Shown in pieces: positions 24,450 through 35,654 of a DNA stretch of 48,409 bases (positions within the stretch are counted from its first letter, which is position 1; every line of letters begins with the position of its first letter). A model generated the notes under the pieces. It ran no database searches and was not told where the DNA came from. It saw nothing but the letters and a program-made list of their open reading frames with translations. The translations under genes were made by a program, and so were the position numbers. The DNA is from Chlorokybus atmophyticus (lineage: Eukaryota > Streptophyta > Chlorokybophyceae > Chlorokybales > Chlorokybaceae), in NCBI GenBank assembly GCA_009103225.1, contig RHPI01001037.1:1030916-1079324 (forward strand), given 5' to 3'.

Positions 24450-26656
24450 TCAAGTTGCTCTAACATTAACGAGGGCTGCCGCCACTTTGTCAAATGCCGC
24501 CACAAATGCCTCACGGTCAGCTGTCATCTGTTCTACCAATGCTGCTGTGGCCTTACTACTCTGAGCGGTTAACTCCGCCAGTAGTGAGCGACCCAACTCC
24601 TGATCCTCACGTACAAGGTCAATGAAGTTGTCAGCTGTAGCAGCTGCCTTCATTTTGCCCTTCTTCTTGTTGCCAGAGGCTGTTGTCACACCTTCACTCT
24701 GCTGCTCATCTGGTGAGCCCGAGTCCCATGGAGCTGCAGGATCAGCCGTATGACTGTCACCAAGAACCGACACCATCGCTTCATAGAGCTGCGGCACACG
24801 CCCACAGTCAGCACCTGTTACCCTCATGACATGCAACTGTTGCAACTAGAGCTCACCTCAAGGTCATTCAGCAGCAAGTGCTTCTGCCACCCATAGCCCT
24901 CCTTCATCTCAGGTGTGCACTCAAAATAGCTGGCTTTGCCGCTCTCGCCATGTAACCACGCAGCGTCATGTACTGTGCACGCAATTGCTGCCACCTGCAA
25001 GCGAAGCACGAATTAGACTTGCTTGCTGAGCCACATGCAGATCTACAAGTGTTGCTCACTTTTGCTTGCAAGACTCCGCGCTCCGACCCCAGCCAACTAG
25101 TTCAGGTTCATCACCCTCACAGCATTTCACCACCTCTTTCCAGCGCGTCTGAGCAGACTTGATTTTGGCCAGTGCACCACCCGCTTTGATGGCCTGGTCC
25201 ACATCATACCAACCACGCACAAGACTTATGATTTCATCAAGTGTCGAATCGGATTCACGGGCACGCTTGGTCTCATGGCTAGGGGCTGTGGCAGGCTGTT
25301 TTCTTTGGCGACCTACGCACAGTCATGTGAGCCACGACATCGCGCAGCACAGTCACCATCAGCCTGCGTGCATCAACACACGCACCTCTTTTCGGTGGTG
25401 CTTTGGGTTGCTGTTTGCCAGCAGCTGATGTTGCTGGCTAAGGAGTTGTTTGAGGATGAGCAGATGGGTCGGCACCATCTACTGATTGCGTTTGCTGACT
25501 ATCAAACCCAGCACCTCCTGCTGGCACTTGTGTTGATGGAGTTGGTTGTGTAGGCTGAGTTGGTTGTGTAGGCTGAGCTGGTTGGTCGACGTTGGGCGTG
25601 CTGGAGCTGGCCTGGTGCATGCGCCTCAGCCATTCCTGCCCATCGACAACAATATCTATTAATAAGTACAACAACTACTGCATGACAATGCACACATTTG
25701 CTTCGTGCTTGGGAGTGCACAGACACTGACGACAATGCAAGCAGCACCTGCGAGCTTACAAGCATGCGCAGTTGACAACTATGCAAGCAGCAGATGTGTG
25801 CACATGCATGCACATACGGACATGTCAATGCACGCATCAGCTGTGTGCTTAGAACTGAACAGACACTGACGACAATGCAAGCAGCACCTGCGAGCTTATT
25901 AGCATGCACAGTTGACAGCTATGCAAGCAGCAGATGCATGCACATGCATGCACATACAGACATGTCAATGCAAGCATCAGCTGCGTGCTTAGACCTGAAC
26001 AGACACTGACGACAATGCAAGCAGCACCTGCGTGCTTACAAGCATCATTTGCGTGTCAATGCACGCATCAGCTGCGTGCTTAGACCTGAACAGACACTGA
26101 CGACAATGCAAGCAGCACCTGCGTGCTTACAAGCATCAATTGCGTGCTTAAGACTGAACAGACACTGACAGTGGAAGCAGCACCCGCTTGCTTACAAGCA
26201 TGCACAGTTGTCGACAACTATGCAAGCAGCAGATGCATGCACATGCATGCACATTCGGACATGACAATGCACACATTAGCTGCGTGCTTAGGACTGAACA
26301 GACCCTGACGACAATGCAAGCAGCAGACGCGTGCACAGGCATGCACATTCGGACATGACAATGCAAGTTGCAGCTGCGTGCACAAGCATGCAGCAAGCAT
26401 TGTTTACAATGCAAGCAAAACACATGTGCTTGAGCATGCATAAGGAACCTACCTGCGTGCCAAATGAAGGCGCTGCATAGGAAGTGTATGGCACGGAAGG
26501 AGCATCTCCACCCAAGCCGTTGGGTGCTCCTGGCTGCTGCCGAAAACCAACCCCTGGTCAGACACCAGCCTGCGGCATCTGCAAGGGCGCCTGCCACCCC
26601 ATCCGACCACCGCCAGCATCCCCGCCGCCGCCGCCGCCGTCGCCCACACCCTCCAT
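24450..26656 (-). pseudogene. Harbinger Myb/SANT-like accessory protein, broken
   Basis: Harbinger elements need a Myb-like partner that binds DNA and helps the transposase reach the nucleus. Exon 1 is 26656-26453 (Gly/Pro-rich, in-frame TGA at 26560-26558 where Trp fits). Exon 2 is 25635-25386 (repeated QPTQPT, in-frame TAG at 25440-25438). Exon 3, from 25312, carries the trihelix-like SDSTLDEIISLVRGWYDVD...TRWKEVVKCCEG. The next exon, from about 25000, reads KWQQLRAQY then, one frame off, SGKASYFECTPEMKEGYGW. The last exon, from about 24850 to 24450, has a KKKGKMK nuclear signal and a helical tail. The Myb assignment rests on domain look and context. Two stops and a frameshift make it a pseudogene. 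Confidence 0.65.
25715..26440. repeat. Minisatellite in the Myb-like gene intron
   Basis: Repeated units carry CAGACACTGACGACAATGCA followed by GCAGCACCTGCG, and alternate with GCATGCACAT and GGACATG(A/T)CAATGCA strings. Copies start near 25720, 25861, 26002, 26095, 26161 and 26300. The region falls wholly within the intron between exons 1 and 2, so the long frames on both strands are repeat artefacts. Confidence 0.8.
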
Positions 26657-26814
26657 GCGCCCGCCGCCTACAACCAGGACGGCGGCGCCGAAGCAGTGTG
26701 GCGAAAGGCGGGGAGTCATGAATTGCGCGGGAAACCCTACTGATGAATTGTTCCCCCCCCGCCTAACTGTGCCTTTTAGGAGTGTTACGAAAATGGTACG
26801 AGGTTTTACTACCG

Positions 26815-26930
26815 CTCTCTAAAACCTAACCCTAAAACCGCGGCGCGTTCGCGTTTTAGGGCCATACGAGGTGTTACATGAGCCGCGGGCCCTAAAACTC
26901 GGGCCCTAAAACCTTGGTCCGTTGTGGCTC
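26815..26930 (-). repeat. Right terminal inverted repeat and subterminal motifs
   Basis: Reverse complement of the left end over about 42 bases (26889-26930), preceded by further CCCTAAAA/TTTTAGGGC copies and a single CCTAACCCTAAAACC that looks telomere-like by chance. The TGA duplication follows at 26931. Confidence 0.85.
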
Positions 26931-27151
26931 TGAATTAGGAGACACGCGCAGTGTGTGAAGTGTATTTTCGCCCGGCACGTACACCCCTCTCTGCCGTGTA
27001 TAGCGTATTGCACGCGCCATAGACAGGAGAGTGAGAGAGCAGTGCACAGAGACGAGTGCAGGGCGGCAGGCACGCATTGAGGGCGGCGGCGGCGGCGGCG
27101 GAAGAGCTGGACGAGTAGGAGTAGGACCAGAGCAGCAGGTTGGGAGGAGTG

Positions 27152-27913
27152 AGGCGCTGGATCACAGACAGCTGCGTGCAGGGATGAGTTTGCTGCACAG
27201 GTGCGTATGTGGCAGGCTCTGTCTTGCTCACTCCGCTGTGCGTTGCGCTGTGTGCATCTCACATCAGGTGAAATTGAAATGGTTTGTGCACTGCACACAA
27301 CCTGTGTGGTAATGCACACCTGAGCGCGCACCTCCCACAATGCAGTGCCTCTTGTCACGTGTGTCCTCACCAGATGTCTCTTGCACTCTTGGCCGGTCCC
27401 TGTATGGTACACTTGGCTCCCAGATCACTACATATACACAATATAGAGTGGATCTACACACAGGATGATGTACGCTATGTAATGACGTGTGCATGGATGC
27501 AGGTGAGAGATCACACGTGTGTGTGGCGGCGTGCGTGCCTGTGAGCACGGAGCACGGAGGGAGAAGTGTGGCGCTGGAGGCTGGAGCACAGACAGCTGCG
27601 TGCGGGGATCAGCTTTCTGCACAGGTGCGTGTGTGGCACGCTCGGTGCTGCTCACTCAGCTGTGCATTACGTTGTGTACATCCCCCGTCAGTTCACACCA
27701 GTCTGAGATGGTGTATGCACTGCACACGACCTGTGTGGCAATGCACACGTGTGTATCCTCACCAGATGTCTCTTGCATCCTTCTTAGCCGGTCCCTGTAA
27801 GGTTCAGCTAGGGCCCAAGATCACTCTGCTGTGTAGAGATGTGTTTGATACAGCATGGATGCAGGTGAGATCCCGCTGTGTAGCGTGGTGGTGTGCATAC
27901 GTAAGCAAGGAGC
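27152..27913 (+). repeat. Tandem duplication upstream of WRKY
   Basis: 27152-27545 and 27569-27913 are diverged copies. They share GACAGCTGCGTGC, CTGCACAGGTGCGT, GCACTGCACAC, CCTGTGTGG, CACCAGATGTCTCTTGCA and GCATGGATGCAGGTGAGA. The last string contains a good splice donor in both copies, so the duplication may have made alternative 5' noncoding exons for WRKY. I see no coding sequence here. Confidence 0.75.
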
Positions 27914-27940
27914 GCTGTGCGGCCGCGTGGCCGCCAGCGA

Positions 27941-30900
27941 ATGGCTGGGGGAGGTGTTGTGACGAACGACACCACTGCCGCCATCATCAACCACAACCCC
28001 AACGATCCCAACAACAACCACATCACCGTCATCAGCGATGGCGGCGCGAACGAGGTGGACGTGCTGTCTCTCCCGCCGCCTTCGTCCTCCCGACACAGCA
28101 GCAGTCACTGGATGGATGCGGCCGTGAGGGCCGCAAAGACACACGCAGAGAGCTGCGGCCTCACCGACACCACGCGAACCAACACCAACACCAACACCAA
28201 CGCTACCGACACCTCCGATACCACAGCTCCTGATAACAGCGGCAGCCTGTGGGAGAAGCGCAAGCTGCTGCAGATCAGAACCGCCAATGCAGCACCGAGC
28301 CAGCCCGATGCAAACGAGCTGCAGGTAGTTGAAGGACGACCTGTGAACATGTGGATGTGTGTCCGAGTGACAGGCTGATGTTGATGTGTGTGTTGTACCA
28401 GGTTGAGACCCCTGTTGTGTCGGAGTCACGTGGTGTTGTTACAGCAGCCACGGCGGTGGCAGCGGCAGAGCGCACGTTGTCTTCGGGTGGTGGTGCGGGT
28501 CCGAGCGTAGCCAAGGCGTTTCTCGCGCGGCGTATGGGGATGGGATCTGCTCTAAAGCCTCCCGCGCGCCTCTCACTCACGCACAACACCGCGCCTACGA
28601 CCGCCGCCACTGCCGCTGCTGTGGGCAATGCCAACAGTCAGAACCACCACGGTGGCCACAATCACCACAAACACGCAAGTGCAGCACCATCCATCAGCTC
28701 GCTCGCAGCATTGCTGGAGTCACCTGTGCTGATGCCATCACACGAGGTGAGTGTTGCAACATTGTTGTTGCAACGTATACACCCACACACGCGCACGCAC
28801 GCGCGCACACATGCACATGCACACACACACACGCTGGCACACACACACATAACGACCCACGCACACGCAGCTTTACGCTGGCATGTGCTTTGCACAGGCG
28901 GAGCCATCGCCCACCACGGGCACATTCTCCCTGCCCTTGGGAGTGATTACACACACACACATAAAGAAGAAGTCGTCCTCATCGAAGCTCGACTCTACCC
29001 TCGCCGTGCGCAAGACCATCGCGAAGGCCATGCTCGCAAAGTCTTCCGTGCCAGCGAGGATGTCACCGTTGTCGCTGCCTGTGAGTTGTTGTTGATGTTG
29101 TTGTTGTTGCAAGTGCTGCAAGGGACTTGCACATGCTGATGTTGGTATGTTTGTGTGCTCACAGGAGAAGGCGGCAGTTGTTACGGCCACGGATGTGATC
29201 GCAGACGACGGGTACAATTGGCGCAAGTACGGGCAGAAGCACGTGAAGGGCACCGCCACGCCACGAAGCTACTACAAGTGCACGCACCCGTCCTGCCCCG
29301 TCAAAAAGAAGGCAAGCAATTGCAGACACACTATAGACAACATTACCAAAACCACCAACCACCACCACCACCACCACCAACAAGAGAAGAACATGCACTT
29401 ACACAGGTGGAGAGGTCGATGGCCGGGATAGTGTTGGGTTGCACATACAAGGGTTCGCACCTGCACGCCCCACCTAAGCATCGCCAGAAGCCCGCCGAGG
29501 GTGTCAATAAAAACAACAACAGCGCTGCGGGCGACACGTCGTCGAGTGTGTCCACGCAGGGGGGGGACGACGTGAGCGAGGCTTCCGGCGACACCCTGCG
29601 AGAGGACGTCGAGGAGGAGCAGGAGGAGGAGGTGGTTGTGCCTGAAAACAACAGCAACATCCCCAACGTTGAGGAGGAGTGCGTCACCACGCCGGCGGGA
29701 TGGCGCGCCCTCGTGAGCCAGGTGAAGGCTGAGGCAGATCACACAACTGCTAACGCCGCGCACGTTGCATCCAGCATGATGGCTGTCGTCATCGACCATG
29801 ACAGCGAGTTGCCCTCCCCGCTGAACAACTTCCACCCCGACATGATGATGTTCGGCCTGTCGTCCACCCCGACGGGACTGACCCCGCCGCCGATGGGGGC
29901 GGCGTGGACACCCACACTGGAGTTCGCCTTCAGCCCCGACGCACTCAGCGCCCTGTACAAAATAGGCCAGTTCGAGGCGTTCTTGGAGTCACCTCGACCC
30001 ATGCAAACAATCAATCACAACCACAACCACTTCAGCACTGCCGACAACATGCACGCGCAGCAGCACAGCACGGGTCAGCCTCTGAGGGTCAAGATTGCCG
30101 AGGGCGGGGCGCCTATTGTTATTCATCCACCCGCCCAGAGCAGCCGCGTCAACATCTTGCACGACGAGTTCCCGCCCGTCACGCCGCAGAAGCTGCACGA
30201 ACCCTACACGAACACGCCCTTCAGACCGATCATCGCGATGCAGCGGTCGTCCAGCACGGAGATCGATGTGGTAGTGGAGGGACCACCTCCAGCAAAGAAA
30301 AGGTCTGGTTGTAGAGAAACAACTCTTGCATGACGCACTTTCCTGTAGCAATAACACACACATGTGCGCGTGCACACGCACAACTAACACGCTCATTGAC
30401 ACGCACACCTGCACACACCTGCACGCACGCGTACATATACGTGTGATATATGTAGCAGGCGAAGCAGTGACATATCGAGTGCGAGCCTTGAGCAGCAGCT
30501 TCATCGGCCGCACACGGGTCAGTCCTCGTCATCCACGGCGACAGCGGCGGTGGTGGCGGCGGCTGCCAATGCTGCCGCGAGTGCTGCTGCAGCTGCTGCC
30601 GCTGCCGCAGCAGCAGCTAGCGCCTCTCAACAGGCGCCTGGCTCGGGCACGGGTGGCGCACGTGAGCCGCGTCTTATCCTTCGCACCAACACGGAGGTGG
30701 AGGTCCTGGACGACGGGTACCGGTGGCGCAAGTACGGTCAGAAGATGGTGAAGGGCAACCCATTCCCGCGGAGCTACTACAAGTGCACGGCGACGGGGTG
30801 TCCCGTCCGCAAGCACGTCGAGCGCGACTCCACGGACCCCAAGTTCCTCGTGTCCACGTACGAGGGAGCGCACACGCACGGACCACCCGCACAGAGCAAC

Positions 30901-31555
30901 CCGAGGCCCATCACCGTGTCAGCCCCACCCCCCGCAACCACACTATCATCAGCCGTCCCACAGCCGAGCCACGTGCGCATACCGCACACGCCACCTCAGC
31001 ACGCTCAGCACAGGCCGCAGACCCTCACACCGGCCAGGCCATCACAAGCACAACAGCAGCAGCAGCAGCAGCAACAACAACAACAACAACAGCAGCAGCA
31101 GCAGCAGCAGTTACGACAACTTCAGCAGCAGCAGCGCGACGATGCCATGGAGCAACAACAGCAGCAGCAGCAGCATAGGTTCAGACCTGATGCCACCAGT
31201 GCAGGCGGCGCCACCGTTTCGACCAATGTTGCAGGATTGACGCCAGCCGTGTCATCACTGACTGAAAGGGGCAATGACCGAGACAAGGGCCCTGCTGCGT
31301 GTGACGGAAGCCTGCCGGCGTGTTTGAGGGTGAGCACAGCACATAGAATGTTGCACCAACACCACCTCACGTGGCAACGTTGCATCCCGACACTAACAGT
31401 GGACAACTTTACCGATGCAGGGCCCCACAGAGATTGTGAGTCCGATGGGCGGGATGGGTGCGTTTGGCATCGATTTCCAGTTGTCCCCGTCGGAGCCCTT
31501 CCTGCTGACCTCGCCGTCTGTGCTGTTGAGAAAGTTCAACTTCCGCCCGTTTTAG
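27941..31555 (+). CDS. Group I WRKY transcription factor (two WRKY domains)
   Basis: WRKY factors bind W-box DNA (TTGACC/T) in the nucleus. Seven exons join in frame: 27941-28324, 28402-28746, 28898-29080, 29165-29311, 29407-30302, 30459-31329 and 31421-31555, giving about 986 residues. Residues 232-253 read LLESPVLM...SPTTGTF across exons 2-3. This is the Ser-Pro cluster that in plant WRKY33-type proteins is a MAP-kinase target. Domain 1 (WRKYGQK at 323) has C-X4-C-X22-H-X-H; domain 2 (WRKYGQK at 741) has C-X4-C-X23-H-X-H. A KKRR nuclear signal is formed across the exon 5-6 junction, and an uneven polyglutamine tract follows domain 2. Exon 4 ends in a GC donor inside domain 1. The protein is longer than most plant group I members because of low-complexity linkers. 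The ATG at 27941 is the first in the open frame; upstream noncoding exons are possible. Confidence 0.9.
28780..28860. repeat. CA-rich simple repeat in WRKY intron 2
   Basis: Runs of ACACAC and GCACGC in the second WRKY intron. Variable length would change only the intron. Confidence 0.8.
31043..31173 (+). repeat. CAG/CAA repeat encoding polyglutamine
   Basis: Mixed CAG and CAA codons encode more than twenty Gln in near-unbroken runs downstream of the second WRKY domain. A second short run starts near 31152. Mixed codons usually make such tracts more stable than pure CAG. Length polymorphism between strains is likely. Confidence 0.85.
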
Positions 31556-32085
31556 GCGTTACAACGCATCCACACATATTGCAAGCAAGCACCCGCGCGT
31601 GTGCGTGGCCAGTCAGTCATGTCTGCGCACGCAAGTTGATACTGCTGTACTTTAAATGCAGCTTAGACGTGTAATGTAACTCGGTTATAGAGAGGGGAGC
31701 ACGCTAGTGCAGTGAAGGGTAACAACATAGAGTGTGGTAAGGTGTAACACGCGCAGTGCAAGGTGTACCGTATTGAGACGCGGGCCTTACCTTACACGGG
31801 GTTGGCAGTCCATGCCTACTTTTACAATAGTAGGCGAAGAGGCTACCTGGTCTAGGCAGAAGCGTCCATTGATAATGCAAACTCTCTGGGGATGATAATC
31901 CCCAAGTGTCTGTGAACTGTCGTGACGCAATCTGTCGTGCCGACCCGAGTATAGTGCGCATACGACAGCAGTAAAACCAACCTGCACACACGTTCGACAC
32001 ACCACAACAAACAACACGCACGACATGCACAAAGCGCCAATCCAGCAGAGAACAGTACAAAAGGTCGTATAAGTCAGCATGATTG

Positions 32086-33542
32086 CTACAAGTCCGCCCT
32101 GTCTGCGTCATCCTCAGTCTCAACAGAATCGACATCAACATCAACATTATCACCGTCAATGTCCACATCCACATCGACATCAATACCGTCGTCGTCGTCC
32201 CTATACTCCGCTTTGGAGAAGTCCCCGCGCGCGCTTGGATCGGATGCGTGATCACTCGTATCGCCCCTATGCAGGATATCCTCAACCCCACCCTCACCCT
32301 CGCCTTTGCTGGCAAGCTGCAGCGGGTTCCACTCGAACCATTTTTGCAGCGAGTTGGTCATGCGGCCCCTGAACGCTGAGCGCTGGGCTTCGGTGGGGCC
32401 ATGGTAGCGCAGGACCAGCACGAGGGCGACGATGGTCACAAGCACCAGCGCGCGCGAGGCCAGCGAGGGCGGTGGGTCAACATTATTGGTGTCGCCACTC
32501 TCGGCGCTGGTAGCTGTTGTTGTTTTAGTGTCTTTGCTGCTTTTGCTGCCACCGTTGCTGCCGCCCTCGTAACCGATGATCGGCTGAAACGCCTCCAGTA
32601 TGGTCGCATCCTCCGCAAAGAGGTTGGGAAACATCCACAAGCGCTTGCCGAGAAGAGTCCAGATGGCCAGAAATACCAGCCAGCGCACTGCACAACAAGA
32701 CAACGAGGAAAACATTTATTTCAACATTGCCTACGTATGAACAAAACGCTGACAACAACAGCAGCAGCAACCACGGCCATAACAGCAGCTTGCCTGCGCA
32801 GAAGCCGACGATGAGGGTGAGAAAGGTGAGGCAGAAGTAGAGTACGCATAGCTTGGCCCATATGGGAAAGATGGGGAATAGGCAGCACCCGATGGTGACA
32901 GCTGGGAGGCCGGCCACGGCGAGGGCATGCCAGATGGAGTGCGGGCGGTTGTACGAGAACGCAAAGAAGCCTTCCTCGCAGAATGTCTGCACCGGGTATG
33001 GCACCAGCCTGTACGGCCACTTGGACAGCTTCTTCCTCCCGGGCTTGATCGCATGCGAGTAGCGATCGCAACGCACAATGAAGCCATTATCAATCAACCG
33101 CGTGCCCACCGCGTCCGCAGTCAATGGCGTTGCTACTGCAGGCTGCTGCTTGTTGTAACCCGCTGTTACCTTAGCCAACCTCTCAGGATGCTCCTGCGCA
33201 AACCTGTAGAAATCCTTCCCCCGAAAGTACTCCACGCTGCCACAGACAACACTTTCTCAACCACGTTACCATACACAAGTCCACACACACCCATATGCAA
33301 GCTTAATCAAGTAACCAATGTGACATGTGAATGGTGTATGTGGCAGCTTGCGTAATGCATGCATACCGGCTTTCTCGCAGCAGCCCCGTGCGGTATTCAA
33401 TGCCGTGGCGGCCACGTACATCCTCGCAGAAGCGCGTGAGGGCGTCCAGTTCAGCATCCGCCGCGCGGTCCTTGTCCTGGTTGTTGTCAATGTGACTCGG
33501 GGTTAGCACGCAGCTGTGCATGCCACATGCTTCACACTGCAT
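32086..33542 (-). CDS. SEC62: Translocation protein SEC62
   Basis: Sec62 is an ER membrane protein that assists the Sec61 channel in post-translational import. Exons 33542-33367, 33236-32794 and 32687-32086 give about 406 residues. The cytosolic N-terminal domain shows VEYFRGKDFYRFAQEHPE, LSKWPYRLVPYP and TFCEEGFFAFSYNRP. Two membrane segments follow (GLPAVTIGCCLFPIFPIW and LCVLYFCLTFLTLIVGFCA), then the family signature LWMFPNLFAED. The tail ends in a long Asp/Val acidic run where other Sec62 proteins have charged ribosome or Sec63 contacts. Intron 2 (32688-32793) must use a GC donor: FCA|VRWLVFL joins only that way. The start at 33542 is the first ATG of exon 1; an internal ATG at 33521 or a further 5' exon is possible. 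It is convergent with WRKY. 31556-32085 holds the two 3' ends and no gene. Confidence 0.9.
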
Positions 33543-34364
33543 GAATCGGCTATGCGAATAGAAGCCACTTCTGCTGAGCGCTAGTTGATTTGCCCATGCA
33601 GATTGTTGAAGTGTTCAGGTAACTCTGCAGCAGTTTGCAGCAAGCATACATATACTGGCGCATGCAAAACCATGGCACATCATGGTACAGATCAACAGTG
33701 ACAGCAGCGAAGCGCAGCAGAAAAGCCCATGCTAGTATGTAAGCATGGTGACTCGCTGGTACAGCGCATGGCGGTTCTTCAACACATAACAAGCAAAGGC
33801 CAACCGCGGAACATCATGCTACATGACGCGTTTGCACTCCAGCAACTGGCCGGTCACATATCAAAGGCAACCGTTAGAAATGACATTACGCAGTCCGTCG
33901 GGCTTAGACAGACAAGCCGATGCACACACCGTCCAGCAAGCTACTGCTCAATGCGTGTATACATGTGCATGAATGGCAATGCTCAGCTTGTGTTGCACGA
34001 AAGCTTAACGAAAACGGCGGAGCGTAAACGTCGAACCCTACCTGCTTGCCGCGCTTCATTCTGTCCCCAAGCTGCTTGCCGCAAAGCTAGCAGAAGGCCT
34101 GACGCTGACCTGCCGTTTTGCTGCTTCTAGCAGCTACCTTCCTAGCATACACACCCTCTTTTCCACCAAGGCTTAAGCCCAGCCGCCGCTCTGCCAATCT
34201 CTCTCGCCGCCGCCTTCCACGCTGGCACAACCCAACGGCAGGTGCTGAAGCGCCAGTGGCACAGATTCCACATGTTCAATGCGTTGCATTAGGCAAAATC
34301 TATAGTCTTGCCTCGTTGTTGTGCTGCTTTAAGAACACTTAAACAACCTCCGTGTAAGTACACA

Positions 34365-34405
34365 TTTACCAAAGGGCATTGGAAACTCCAATGCCCTTTG
34401 GTAAA
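34365..34405. repeat. Perfect inverted repeat, 19-bp arms
   Basis: Arms 34365-34383 and 34387-34405 are perfect reverse complements around AAC. It lies in the gene-poor gap between SEC62 and the solo LTR; the rest of 33543-34744 shows no gene. Confidence 0.85.
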
Positions 34406-34744
34406 TAGACATTTCAATTTGGAATGTCCCTCTTGCCCCCCTTTGCGCTTTAAAGAAATATTTTAAAGTACACGTTTGATTGGATGTCGACAACGCTTTG
34501 TCAATATACATAATGTTTTCCTATACTTTACGCAACAAGTTGTTTGACATATAGCCTTTGGTGTGCGTACTATGATGTATACATATAGAAAGTATACATA
34601 CACATAATCGGTTAACGTTCACTATAAGTGCATGACAACATGTGTAACGAGGCATGCATCTGAATGGAAATCATTGTCGATTTTGATAATTATAATATAT
34701 GATGACATGCGTTGTAATGGACGACGTTATTACATCGAATACAC

Positions 34745-35654
34745 TGTAACGCCTATAAGGCTGGCAAAAGTCATTCTCTGTTCCTTATGTTAGTAAGAAG
34801 GACCAAGTGGAGATTCCGGTTGTCACGTGGTGTAGTGCTTGGCAGCTGTGTTCATGCGGTCGTGTTCATGTCTTTTTAATAATCATGGGCACAGTACTAT
34901 ACAAGGAATTGATGCGAGGCTAGCACAGAGCTGGTCAATGCCTATGGCATGTGAGCCTTTGTTATTGCAAGTAGTGCGAGTTACCACATGAAGTGGCAGT
35001 TACAAGGTTGTGAGCCAAGTTGGCAAACAACACGATCTGCTTTTTGGTAGTGCAATTTGCCACGATGTGACCATCGCAAGGCAAGTGGTGCCTGTGGGCA
35101 ATCCGCAGGTACATATGTACTAAAAGAGCTTGAGTTTGGGATTCCGAAGTAGGATCGTTGTTCCTATGAGTATCCGAGGTGTTTGATACTCCCGAGGTGG
35201 AGTTTGTTGGTTTTGATGTTGGACAAAGGTCAGCGCATAGTGACAAGGTCTTGGTGGCCTTGGACATCCTGTGTGCCAGGTCGGGAGAGCAGCATGTGGT
35301 ATAAATGCTAAGTTACATCTTTGAGTAGGGATTGGCTCGGTGTTGATCAAGACATCGGAGTGTGTTCGCCTTACAAGAGGGCCACTTGTGCGTGGGGTGC
35401 CTGATTGTTAGCTGTTGAAGGGGCTCTCCCTCTCATCCCTTGTGGGATGTGGTGTTGTATGTGTGTGTGTATGAGTGTGGGTGTGCCTGGGGCTAGAGCT
35501 GTGTGGAGAGGTTGGTGGTCGTCCTCTTGGTCCTGGGTGCGCTGCTGCAACTTCCCCTGCGCCGTGGTGCTGGTGGGACTTCTTGTAAAGCATTAGGGCT
35601 TGTGCACAAGTTTAGCAAGCCCCGACCAGCAAGAAAGTAGTGGATCGTTACACA
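34745..35654 (+). mobile_element. Solo LTR of a retrotransposon
   Basis: The segment begins TGTAACG and ends CGTTACACA, a near-matching inverted TG...CA end. It is flanked by the 5-bp duplication TACAC at 34740-34744 and 35655-35659. Length is 910 bp. A TATAAAT box at about 35299 fits an LTR promoter. No internal gag or pol sequence is adjacent, so this would be what is left after recombination between two LTRs. The family (Ty3 or Ty1) cannot be told. It is called from ends and duplication only, since no second copy is in the window. 35660-36294 downstream shows no gene. Confidence 0.65.

Larger units (their letters stand above)
21654..26930. mobile_element. Complete PIF/Harbinger DNA transposon (5277 bp)
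   Basis: The ends are inverted repeats of about 42 bp beginning GAGCCA..ACGGACCAAGG, with about three mismatches. They are flanked by the 3-bp duplication TGA at 21651-21653 and 26931-26933. Three-base duplications are the rule for PIF/Harbinger. Inside are the two genes typical of the superfamily, a DDE transposase (+) and a Myb/SANT-like protein (-), arranged convergently. Both ends carry extra copies of TTTTAGGGC/GCCCTAAAA, probable subterminal binding sites. Both genes are disabled, so the copy is not autonomous. It ends about 1 kb upstream of the WRKY start codon. Confidence 0.9.

Noticed and set aside
26821-26840. Telomere-like CCTAACCCTAAAACC
   Set aside because: It is a single occurrence within the subterminal TTTTAGGGC motifs of the Harbinger end, not an array.
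27152-27655. Possible coding exons in the WRKY upstream duplication
   Set aside because: Frames are short, not shared between the two copies, and not joined in frame to WRKY exon 1.
27821-28429. 202-codon minus-strand frame
   Set aside because: It lies opposite WRKY exon 1 and its upstream repeat; the plus strand has the supported gene.
29272-29835. 187-codon minus-strand frame opposite WRKY
   Set aside because: It is a shadow of the GC-rich WRKY exon 5 and has no domain of its own.
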